Below are positions 18,891 through 26,024 of a DNA stretch of 64,000 bases, piece after piece. Origin of the DNA: Flammeovirga sp. OC4 (lineage in GTDB: Bacteria > Bacteroidota > Bacteroidia > Cytophagales > Flammeovirgaceae); contig NZ_JTAM01000048.1 of the NCBI RefSeq assembly GCF_000812565.1, positions 18,689 to 82,688 on the forward strand, written 5' to 3'. Position 1 is the first letter of the stretch. Each line of letters starts with the position of its first letter. Both the position numbers and the translations under genes were made by a program. A model generated the notes under the pieces. The model was not told the DNA's origin. It ran no database searches and was given only the letters and a program-made list of their open reading frames with translations.

Positions 18891-19697
18891 TTATTTAGAG
18901 AAAACGAAGTTGGCCATTAGCCTAAATTCTTGTGTTGGAGCCAAGTCTGGTCTGACTACATATTTGTAATATTGAGCACCGATAGCAACAGGTAAATTTC
19001 CCATGAATACTACTTTACTGAGTCCTCCTCCAACAGGTACTGTCCATTGTTGACCTTGTGCGTGATCCCAGTTTGCCATAATTGTGGGGAAAGTATTGAT
19101 GATCCATCCTTTACCTAAACTGTAGGCAATAAGTGGTTGTAATACCATTTGGTTCACTCCTGTTCTTGAGTTGTCTCCAGCAAATGACCATGTTTGTCTG
19201 ATTACACCATCAAAAGTCCATTTTCCAGTTTGATAAACAAGTACTGCAGATAAACCGCCACTCCATTGTCCTGTTCCAAAGGCATCACTTGTAGCTGTTG
19301 GTAGATTAATGGAAGGTCCTATACCCCAAGCTACTTTTTTGACTGTTTTAGGAGAAAACAAAAGAGAATAGTTGATATCTGTTAATCCCCATTGCCCATC
19401 AATTTTTCCTATCTCAGCACCCCCATCCATTCCTGGCGTATAATTGACGCCAATAACAGCTCTATGGATAAGGTTAAAGTTGTCATAACTTGTTGCATGA
19501 ATTGGTTGGAATGATAAACCATAACTCACAGAATTATCGGCATTGTAACCGATGTTATTTTGGATAGGTAGTGCTGATAATTTTGATAATGGATTCTGTA
19601 ATTTCTGTGCTATCTCATCCGCTCTGCTCTGACTATAAGCCAGTGAACTTGCTGAGAGTAGCAATAGTAGAATGAAGTATTTTAATGTTCTTTTCAT
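18891..19697 (-). CDS. Outer-membrane barrel protein of the neuromedin-U-like family, second copy
   Basis: A 268-residue exported protein (signal peptide ending LAYSQ) with the same hallmarks as 12176-12964: KLQNPLSKLSALPIQNN, WGIGPSINLPTA, GKGWIINTFPTIMANW and a final FRLMANFVFSK strand. The two are clearly paralogues but lie under different operators. It is first in a four-gene operon with the alkylsulfatase-like protein, a porin and MscS. The start is 75 bp from the operator core, with a GACTTTTG -7-like box between. Confidence 0.7.
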   Translation of the reverse strand: MKRTLKYFILLLLLSASSLAYSQSRADEIAQKLQNPLSKLSALPIQNNIGYNADNSVSYGLSFQPIHATSYDNFNLIHRAVIGVNYTPGMDGGAEIGKIDGQWGLTDINYSLLFSPKTVKKVAWGIGPSINLPTATSDAFGTGQWSGGLSAVLVYQTGKWTFDGVIRQTWSFAGDNSRTGVNQMVLQPLIAYSLGKGWIINTFPTIMANWDHAQGQQWTVPVGGGLSKVVFMGNLPVAIGAQYYKYVVRPDLAPTQEFRLMANFVFSK

Positions 19698-19751
19698 GAT
19701 TGAATGATTATGTTCTTTGATTAGATTACCTTACAAAAGTCTCATTCTATC

Positions 19752-19786
19752 AGCTCTTATGTAAGTTAAACACCGTATGTAACGGT
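19752..19786 (-). promoter_or_regulatory. Class-2 operator before the 19697-15308 operon
   Basis: A 35-bp site whose core ACCGTATGTAACGGT (19772-19786) is a near-palindrome, flanked by AGCTCTTATGTAAGTTA. It matches the site at 22009-22043 at 30 of 35 positions. A GACTTTTG -7-like box follows on the minus strand 28 bp from the core. Confidence 0.65.
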
Positions 19787-19822
19787 AACATGAAAAATGT
19801 TACATGGGATGATTTTATATCG

Positions 19823-19972
19823 CAAGTGTTTAGCCGATAGGCGTCACTTGTGATGATAAATTGGCGAAGTCTCCTGACTTCGAAACAAATGAATGAAAGT
19901 ATGAGATTGATATTCGAAGTCAGGAGACTTCGCCAATAGGTAGTTCCAAGTGACGCTAGCGCTTAACACTTG
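19823..19972. repeat. 150-bp long palindromic hairpin element
   Basis: A two-tier inverted repeat. Inner arms of 23 bp at 19861-19883 and 19914-19936 are perfect. Outer arms starting CAAGTGTT (19823) and ending AACACTTG (19972) are imperfect. It lies between a promoter region and a terminator, codes for nothing, and looks like a mobile or REP-like hairpin. It shares a GAARTCTCCTGAYTTC module with the element at 39561-39953. Confidence 0.7.
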
Positions 19973-20003
19973 AAACATGGTTATAACACCATGCACAAAA
20001 AAG

Positions 20004-20038
20004 AAAAAACCACCCCATTTACGAAAAATAAAAGGTGG
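20004..20038 (-). terminator. Terminator of the tannase gene
   Basis: On the minus strand CCACC and GGTGG arms enclose a 19-bp loop and run into six T. It follows the stop codon of 20113-21696 by about 75 bp. Confidence 0.6.
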
Positions 20039-20112
20039 CCCTCATTGGTTTAGTTAAAAAACTAAGTTAGTTGACTATGAAAAAATTAATTGGTTTCTAT
20101 TTCTTGAGTTGT

Positions 20113-21696
20113 CTAGTTTCCACAAAAAAATGATCTTACATTACGATTATCACCTACTCCATCATATTCAGCAGCAGTTGGGTAAGGACAAAGTAATCTC
20201 GAACCTGCAGGCTTCATATCTTCATCAATAAAATACACTGTAATTTGTTCGGGATCTTTTTCATTTGCCACCCAATTGTCTATTTCATCTACCCAGTTTA
20301 CATACCATGGGCCATCACCACCAGCACAGTGTAATACACCCGGCATCATGAACAATTTCACATCATCTTCTGCTGTTTCATCAAAGTCAATTACATCTTC
20401 ATAATAACCTATGGTACCTAACGAAGTAATCGCAGGATCAGACCATCCAGAGTACATCATTAACTTTCCTCCGTTGGCTCTAAATTTTGATAAATCAGGG
20501 CTTGAAGCATTCAATGTTTGACCTATGAATAAAGCATCATCTCTGAATGTATCATAATCATAATCTGAGTACGTCCATGCTGAATCTTGGTAGATAAAGA
20601 ACTTCATGATATGTGTACCGAAGCCATATTGATAGTTTGGAGGTGTAGGAAATTTTTCTTCCGATGAATTATCAATTCCTTGATGAAACGTACTTCCATC
20701 ATCTACATGATTCAATCCACCTGTAATCCATTTTGACCATCCATCTTGATGTGTCTCACCTCCGAAAGGAAAACCATAAAATATATCTCCATTTTTATCT
20801 TGCGGTCCTTCGTAAATCGCTTTTAAGGCATCAATTTGTTCTTGTGATAAACAGTCTTCTTTATTATCACCATCACACAACAATGTTTCTATATCAAAAT
20901 GACAAGCTCTTGGATCATTTAAAATACCATCTTTGATACCGTCCAACTCATCACACATTTCTAAATAAGCGTCTTCTACTAATTTTAAATCTGATATACT
21001 TAACAATGGCTCGGCTAGGTTATTAGGATCTGGAAACATTTTACTCACATTATGTGTCATTCCCATGGCTAATCCAGAAGTCCATTCATAGGCAGGTGCT
21101 CCAGCTACAATTCCATCAAAATCATTTGGATACCTTTGTGCTTCCATCATCGCTTGACCACCTCCTCTAGAACAACCCACGAAATAGCTATATTCAATTT
21201 TATTGTTGTAAAAAGCTTCAATAATAGCCTTAGAAACTACTGTAGTTCTATGTACAGCCATGTGTCCAAAGTTGACAATAGCTTCCATATCACCTTCTGC
21301 CCATCGACCATCTATTGGGTTAGCACCTTCATGACCAGTATCTGTACCTACAGTTGCATAACCTTTTTCTAAAACATTATAACTTAATGCAAGGTTGATG
21401 ACCGACCCTACAAAGCCCGCACCTCCACCGAAAACAAATTTTCCATTCCAATCCTCTGGAAGTAATAACTCAAACTTAATATTCTCCCCAATTATGCCTG
21501 CTACTTTATAATGGGGTGCCATAGCCTCTTCCTTTGATATAGAAGTGATATTTACATCTGCTATTTCAGGAATATTATCAGGGTTTCCACCTTTTTTATT
21601 TTTATCGTATTTAGTATTGTAAGTAAAACCAACGAGAGCGGATAATGAAAAGGCAAGTAGAATTACCTTTATCAGGTTCTGTTTTCTTTTGTTCAT
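20113..21696 (-). CDS. Tannase / feruloyl-esterase family hydrolase, exported
   Basis: A 527-residue exported protein (signal peptide within the first 25 residues) of the tannase and feruloyl-esterase family, which cut ester bonds between phenolic acids and sugars or between gallate units. The family CS-D-HC motif is complete: Ser176 in GCSRGGG, Asp in SGWSDPAI and His456 in VLHCAGGDGP, with the two Cys able to form the disulfide that joins Ser and His. Its start overlaps the stop of the upstream 91-aa gene (ATGA), so translation is probably coupled. Both lie under the class-2 operator at 22009-22043. Confidence 0.85.
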   Translation of the reverse strand: MNKRKQNLIKVILLAFSLSALVGFTYNTKYDKNKKGGNPDNIPEIADVNITSISKEEAMAPHYKVAGIIGENIKFELLLPEDWNGKFVFGGGAGFVGSVINLALSYNVLEKGYATVGTDTGHEGANPIDGRWAEGDMEAIVNFGHMAVHRTTVVSKAIIEAFYNNKIEYSYFVGCSRGGGQAMMEAQRYPNDFDGIVAGAPAYEWTSGLAMGMTHNVSKMFPDPNNLAEPLLSISDLKLVEDAYLEMCDELDGIKDGILNDPRACHFDIETLLCDGDNKEDCLSQEQIDALKAIYEGPQDKNGDIFYGFPFGGETHQDGWSKWITGGLNHVDDGSTFHQGIDNSSEEKFPTPPNYQYGFGTHIMKFFIYQDSAWTYSDYDYDTFRDDALFIGQTLNASSPDLSKFRANGGKLMMYSGWSDPAITSLGTIGYYEDVIDFDETAEDDVKLFMMPGVLHCAGGDGPWYVNWVDEIDNWVANEKDPEQITVYFIDEDMKPAGSRLLCPYPTAAEYDGVGDNRNVRSFFCGN

Positions 21697-21968
21697 TTTG
21701 ATTGATTTTTATTGATTTGAATATTGTGTCTTTTAATGAAATAGATTAACTCTTTTCGAAGCTCTCTTAAAGTGTATTGATACTCCTTTATTAAATCGCC
21801 TTTCGACTCTTTATCTAGCACCCTTATTTGATACTTGCATAAGAAGTAATCTTTAGAAATGTCCATTATCATTTCAATAGAATTAAAGAGATGATCTATA
21901 GTCTCTTTATGTAATGGAAAATCCTTTTTAAGCTCATCTTTTAAAAGACCTTCAAAAACTTCCTTCAT
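21693..21968 (-). CDS. Small helical protein coupled to the tannase gene, unknown function
   Basis: A 91-residue soluble, mostly helical protein rich in Lys, Glu and Leu (FEGLLKDELKKDFPLHKETIDH), without a signal peptide or membrane segment. I recognise no family. Its TGA stop overlaps the ATG of the tannase gene, so the two are an operon and probably translationally coupled. The class-2 operator lies 61 bp upstream. A cytosolic partner to an exported esterase is unusual. Confidence 0.6.
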   Translation of the reverse strand: MKEVFEGLLKDELKKDFPLHKETIDHLFNSIEMIMDISKDYFLCKYQIRVLDKESKGDLIKEYQYTLRELRKELIYFIKRHNIQINKNQSK

Positions 21969-22008
21969 TGTTTTTTGTTTTTTCTTGATGCAAATGTGGG
22001 TATGAAAA

Positions 22009-22043
22009 AGCTGTTATGTTAGTTATATACCGTATGTTACGGT
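22009..22043 (-). promoter_or_regulatory. Class-2 operator before the 91-aa/tannase operon
   Basis: A 35-bp site with a perfect core palindrome ACCGTA-TGT-TACGGT (22029-22043) and flank AGCTGTTATGTTAGTTA. It is 30/35 identical to 19752-19786. On the minus strand a CACATTTG box follows 30 bp after the core. Confidence 0.65.
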
Positions 22044-22150
22044 TAAGTCTTTTTTCATTTTCCGTTTCGAAAAACATACTTGTGTATGATGTTATACTTC
22101 ATCAAAAAAATAGATATTTGAAGAGACAAGAAGGGGAAATAGTTAGTAAT

Positions 22151-22834
22151 TCAAGGGTTACTTTTTTTCCGCCCAAACAAAGGTCCTACCTTCAAAGGGT
22201 ATATCACATGATTTATTTTGACGCGTATCAAATTGGTTTCATTAATATGCTGTCTTTCGTTTCTTTTATACCCTCTTTCATTGATATACTCTAATGTGAC
22301 GAAAATATTCTTGTAGGCTCTCCTTGTTATCCCTACATACATTCGATTACTCGCTATTCTAAAGTCATTTTCATTGAGAGCTATAAAGGGTTCTATTCCA
22401 AAAGTCAAATAGCCAAAAGAAGAAGAGTACTTAATAGAAGGATTATATCTCAACCTCACTTTGGTTTGTGCATTATCTCCAAAAAATTGTTCTTCAAAAC
22501 GGACTCTTTGAGAAAGGGTAAACGCATTAAATCTTGTTTTCATTACAAAATCTTGATAAGGGCGTAGTTCTTGACGAACTTGTGTTCCATCAACTAGCAT
22601 TACCCCTGCCCTTACATACATATTTTCAGTAATATCATACCTTAATCCGCTTCTAATCTGTCCTCTATTCCCTTCTGAGAAATATTCCCGATATCCTATG
22701 TCTGAGTCAATACTAAACTTATAAGAGAGTTTATATTGATTAAAATAATGGAGCCATAGAATATCTTGAGTGAAAGAATTATGAGGTATTATTCCCAATA
22801 TTAACAGGTATAAAATCTTCATATATCTTATCAT
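22151..22834 (-). CDS. DUF2490 outer-membrane beta-barrel protein, second copy
   Basis: A 227-residue exported protein, or 223 if it starts at the second ATG (22822), which gives a cleaner signal peptide MKILYLLILGI. The body shares long stretches with 11501-12154, such as KLSYKFSIDSDIGYR, an RSGLRYDITE strand, and RFEEQFF. It is transcribed divergently from the regulator 22997-24580, with the third class-2 operator in between. Probably an outer-membrane barrel of unknown function, controlled by that regulator. Confidence 0.78.
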   Translation of the reverse strand: MIRYMKILYLLILGIIPHNSFTQDILWLHYFNQYKLSYKFSIDSDIGYREYFSEGNRGQIRSGLRYDITENMYVRAGVMLVDGTQVRQELRPYQDFVMKTRFNAFTLSQRVRFEEQFFGDNAQTKVRLRYNPSIKYSSSFGYLTFGIEPFIALNENDFRIASNRMYVGITRRAYKNIFVTLEYINERGYKRNERQHINETNLIRVKINHVIYPLKVGPLFGRKKSNP

Positions 22835-22920
22835 ATTTTTTCATTTTTAAATCCCTAATTATAAAAACTTGTTATAAGATTTCTCGTTATATTCAGTAGC
22901 ACGAAATATTAGAAAAAATA

Positions 22921-22958
22921 TAGAACTATATTAGTTATTAACTGTATGTTACAGTTAA
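22921..22958. promoter_or_regulatory. Class-2 operator between DUF2490 gene and its regulator
   Basis: A perfect 9-bp inverted repeat TTAACTGTA-TGT-TACAGTTAA spans 22938-22958. The flank TTAGTTATTAACTGTATGT matches the class-2 sites at 19752 and 22009. It sits about 40 bp before the start of the regulator gene on the plus strand and about 100 bp before the DUF2490 start on the minus strand, so it could control both. Confidence 0.6.
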
Positions 22959-22996
22959 TAGTGAACTGTCTATCAAAGTCATAAAATCTACTAGAA

Positions 22997-24580
22997 ATGA
23001 TCGATACTCAATTGCAGGAACAACTTCAAAAAATCACTTCGAGTGATGAGTTTATCAACAAACCAAAAATGAGAAGACTCTTAGAATATATTGTGACTGA
23101 ATATATTGAGGGAAGAGCGGATCAATTAAAAGGATATAATATTGGAATAGATGTTTTTGAACAAGGAGATAGTTTTGACCCAGATCAAAATGCTTTAGTG
23201 CGTATTAATGTTGGTCGATTAAGAAGATTATTGAAATTATATTATTTAGAAGATGGGAAAAATGATCTCCTAAAAATTGATATTCCAAAAGGGAAATACA
23301 TACCGCTAGTTACGACTATTGAAAATAGCTTTGCTGAAGATAAAAATACACTAAATCCAACGATACAACATTCCCCATTAGAAGAAAAGGCATGTGCCAC
23401 TATTCTACCTTTCAAAAACCTATCTAGTAATAAAGATTTAGAATACTTTTGCTTTGGGTTTTCTCAAGATTTATCCATTCAGTTATCAAAATATGATGAT
23501 ATAAAAATCATAGGTTCTACGCTTAGTTTTGATAATATCAATTATGACAATACGTTTATCGAAGGATTAAAAGCGCAGAACATCCGTTTTGTTATTCAAG
23601 GTGATATGAAAATAATGGGAGCGCAAGCGAAACTATCCATTCATATGACTGACCTTAGTGACAATTCACATACTTGGGGAGAGCATTATAAATTTAATCT
23701 ACAAGAAGATGACCTTTTTGATATTCAAGAAAATATTACAGCCCAAATTGCCACTCATGTAGGGTCGGAAACAGGGCATATCAATGAAAAAAGATATAAA
23801 GAATTATTAGTCAGTAAGCCTACCACTTATAAAGAGGATCAAGCCTTGCTTATGTGGTATTTTTATCTGTCTCGCTTTACTAAAGATTCCCATCATCAGT
23901 TTTTATCCACACTAAAAGAATCTTTAAAAGAGGATCCTGATTCAGCTATTTTAAATGCATTACTCGGGAATTTGCATGGTGCTGTCTACATCAATGCAAT
24001 GGGTACTGAACATGACAAAGAAGAGTGTGAAAGGTTAATCGAAAAAGCATATATCTTAAATCCTAAAAGTCAGATTGTACAGGTAATGATCGCTTACAAG
24101 ACATTTGTTTTCGATGAAAAAGACCGCTTTTTTCACATTGTCAATAATAGCATAAAAACTGCATCAAACACTCCGCTTCGTTTAGGTATTTTTGCTAATT
24201 TCTTATGCTTATATGGAGAATGGAATAAAGGAATAGAATTGTTAGACAGGATTTACCAAAACAATATCGATTTCCCTGTCTGGCTTCGTGGTGTGAAATG
24301 TTTATCACATTATAGAAAACTTGATTATGAGAATGCGTTAGTGGAGGCCAATAGTTATCATGTTCCTTTAGTCATTTGGGGACCTCTTTTAAGAACTGCT
24401 TGTTACGCCCAGCTTGGTCAAATAGATGAAGCACAAAAGCATCTTCAAGAACTCTTAAAAATGAGACCTGATTTTACTCAAAATAGTAATCTATTAATAC
24501 GACGATTTATAAAAGAAGAATCACTTGCAAAGCATTTAGAAGAAGGCTTAGAAAAGGCAGGTTTTACTATAGAAATTTAG
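22997..24580 (+). CDS. Transcriptional regulator with CadC-like N-terminal domain, TolB-like domain and TPR repeats
   Basis: A 527-residue protein. Residues about 1-110 match the winged-helix-like module found in regulators with DQLKGYNIGIDVFEQGDSFDP and VNVGRLRRLLKLYY-type motifs, ending in the KIDIPKGKYIP beta-hairpin. Residues about 130-255 resemble the TolB/FlgO-like domain of adenylate-cyclase-type regulators (PFKNLSSNKDLEYFCFG). Residues about 270-520 form TPR-like helical repeats. No membrane segment is seen, so it is cytosolic. It is divergent from a DUF2490 gene with a class-2 operator between, so it is the likely regulator of the three class-2 sites. Confidence 0.75.
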   Translation: MIDTQLQEQLQKITSSDEFINKPKMRRLLEYIVTEYIEGRADQLKGYNIGIDVFEQGDSFDPDQNALVRINVGRLRRLLKLYYLEDGKNDLLKIDIPKGKYIPLVTTIENSFAEDKNTLNPTIQHSPLEEKACATILPFKNLSSNKDLEYFCFGFSQDLSIQLSKYDDIKIIGSTLSFDNINYDNTFIEGLKAQNIRFVIQGDMKIMGAQAKLSIHMTDLSDNSHTWGEHYKFNLQEDDLFDIQENITAQIATHVGSETGHINEKRYKELLVSKPTTYKEDQALLMWYFYLSRFTKDSHHQFLSTLKESLKEDPDSAILNALLGNLHGAVYINAMGTEHDKEECERLIEKAYILNPKSQIVQVMIAYKTFVFDEKDRFFHIVNNSIKTASNTPLRLGIFANFLCLYGEWNKGIELLDRIYQNNIDFPVWLRGVKCLSHYRKLDYENALVEANSYHVPLVIWGPLLRTACYAQLGQIDEAQKHLQELLKMRPDFTQNSNLLIRRFIKEESLAKHLEEGLEKAGFTIEI

Positions 24581-24587
24581 AATAATA

Positions 24588-24633
24588 AAAAAGAGGCTGT
24601 TTCATTATTTAATTAATAAGACAGCCTCTTTTT
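24588..24633 (+). terminator. Bidirectional terminator after the TPR regulator
   Basis: Perfect 13-bp arms AAAAAGAGGCTGT and ACAGCCTCTTTTT flank a 20-bp loop. The A and T tracts make it usable from both sides. Confidence 0.85.
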
Positions 24634-24668
24634 ACTTTTCATCTCTAAATAAGAGATTATAAAGAAGA

Positions 24669-24860
24669 TCAAGTAGTTTCATCTATTCTACCTTCATTAA
24701 TAAAGTCTTCAGCAAAACGAATATGATTTTCTTTACTACTTTTTATTCCATTTTCATAAGCATCATATACCGTCACATTGAATCCTTTTACAGCACATTG
24801 CCAGGCAATTTGAGAGCCTAAAGTTCCTCCTCCGGCAATCATTATGTTTTTAATATTCAT
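24669..24860 (-). pseudogene. Truncated 3-hydroxyacyl-CoA dehydrogenase, NAD-binding N-terminus only
   Basis: A 63-residue remnant. It starts with the Rossmann motif IAGGGTLGSQIAWQCAVKGF and the acidic end of strand 2 (VTVYDAYE), as in 3-hydroxyacyl- or 3-hydroxybutyryl-CoA dehydrogenases, which usually have about 280 or more residues. The frame stops after RIDETT, and no homologous sequence follows before the terminator at 24588-24633. It still has a promoter with the conserved -7 box and half of a class-1 operator, so it was once part of that regulon. Confidence 0.7.
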
Positions 24861-24889
24861 ATCTTTTATTTAGCTTAATGTTTATATGA

Positions 24890-24935
24890 CAAAAGTAGGG
24901 GGAATGACTGCCTTAAAATTGTAAAAAATGATAGG
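24890..24935 (-). promoter_or_regulatory. Operator site E, shortened class-1 operator
   Basis: TACTTTTG (plus strand 24890-24897) is preceded on the minus strand, after exactly 20 bp, by TACAAT (24918-24923), as in sites A to D. The distal sequence ATCATTTTTTACAAT is joined directly to TTTAAGG, as if 21 bp between the two TACAAT repeats were deleted, leaving one copy. It faces the truncated dehydrogenase and lies next to the AraC-family gene. Confidence 0.65.
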
Positions 24936-25004
24936 TCTCTTGTATAAAATAACATTCTACTGTCTGACTAAAAAATAAGCTTAAAAAGAACAAATTTATA
25001 CCCG

Positions 25005-25970
25005 ATGAGGAATATAGAACTCAGCTTTATTGATTCAAAAAAGAAGATTTTAGAGGAAATAAGTAAATCATTTCCAAATGGGACTGTCACTGATAAAGGT
25101 TTCCATTCCAAAAGCAATAATGAAAATCTTAGTTATGAGATTATTCCATTTTTCGCGAACATACATTTTGTATTATTTGAAGGTATATTAGGTGTTGACA
25201 CGAACATTACGGTTAAACCCAATGAAATGAAATCCATGGTTTTAAGATTCATATTAGAATCTGATATTACACATGGAGATTATGATACGGCCATTGGTGA
25301 AGGCCAAGAGAATGGAGCCACGCTCTTTAATACTTACACTGAACAAAAAATCTCTCTTAAAAAGAATACAAAAATCAAGTGGCTAGCGATTCATATACCT
25401 ATTGATCAATGGATAGAATTTACGGAATCGAAATGGGAAATGTTAGAGGACGTTATTAAAAATGAATCTCCTTGGATGCTGTTTGAAAGTATGACTCCTG
25501 TCTTTTCAAAATTGATTAAAGACATCTTTTCTTATCAAAAACTGGATGTAGGTAAAAAAGGGCTTATCTCTGCAAAGTCAATTGAGCTTTGTACTTATTT
25601 CTTCTTACAGCTTTACAAAAGAAATGATGATAAAGAAAAATATGGTATTCCAGATGTTGAATTAAGTCAACTCTTTGCCATTCGTGATTTACTTTCTCAA
25701 AATTTAGATTCTCCTCCAGATATTGATTCTTTAAGTAAGGACTTTGCGATGTCACCTACAAAGTTGAGAGCTAACTTTAAGAAAGTATTTGGTATGCCTC
25801 CTTATCAGTTCTTACTTGCTGAACGCTTAAATGAAGCTTATCGTCTTTTGGAATCTTCTGACAGACCGCTAACTGATATCGCTTTCTCTTTAGGTTTTAA
25901 CGATCAAAGTCATTTTACAAAGAGTTTTAAAAAGACATTTAACTGTTTGCCTAGTGCCATCAGAAGTTAA
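25005..25970 (+). CDS. AraC-family transcriptional regulator
   Basis: A 321-residue cytosolic protein. The N-terminal part (about 1-210) is of the long, poorly conserved effector-binding type. The C-terminal 100 residues form the two helix-turn-helix AraC domain: LSKDFAMSPTKLRANFKKVFGMPPYQFLLAERL, then LTDIAFSLGFNDQSHFTKSFKKTF. It is divergent from the truncated dehydrogenase, and class-1 site E lies between them. AraC proteins bind direct repeats about two helical turns apart, which is the arrangement of the class-1 sites, so it is the best candidate regulator for them. Confidence 0.85.
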   Translation: MRNIELSFIDSKKKILEEISKSFPNGTVTDKGFHSKSNNENLSYEIIPFFANIHFVLFEGILGVDTNITVKPNEMKSMVLRFILESDITHGDYDTAIGEGQENGATLFNTYTEQKISLKKNTKIKWLAIHIPIDQWIEFTESKWEMLEDVIKNESPWMLFESMTPVFSKLIKDIFSYQKLDVGKKGLISAKSIELCTYFFLQLYKRNDDKEKYGIPDVELSQLFAIRDLLSQNLDSPPDIDSLSKDFAMSPTKLRANFKKVFGMPPYQFLLAERLNEAYRLLESSDRPLTDIAFSLGFNDQSHFTKSFKKTFNCLPSAIRS

Positions 25971-25982
25971 TTTAAAGAAATA

Positions 25983-26010
25983 GCCCCTAAAGCAGACACT
26001 CTAGGGGCAA
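25983..26010. terminator. Hairpin between convergent AraC and phosphatase genes
   Basis: Arms GCCCCTA (25983-25989) and TAGGGGC (26002-26008) lie between convergent stop codons. The following T tract is weak. Confidence 0.5.
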
Positions 26011-26024
26011 ATATATATTCTCAA

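Noticed and set aside
22016..22294. 92-codon ORF on the plus strand opposite the DUF2490 gene
   Set aside because: Most of it is antisense to a well-supported gene, and its start covers the class-2 operator.
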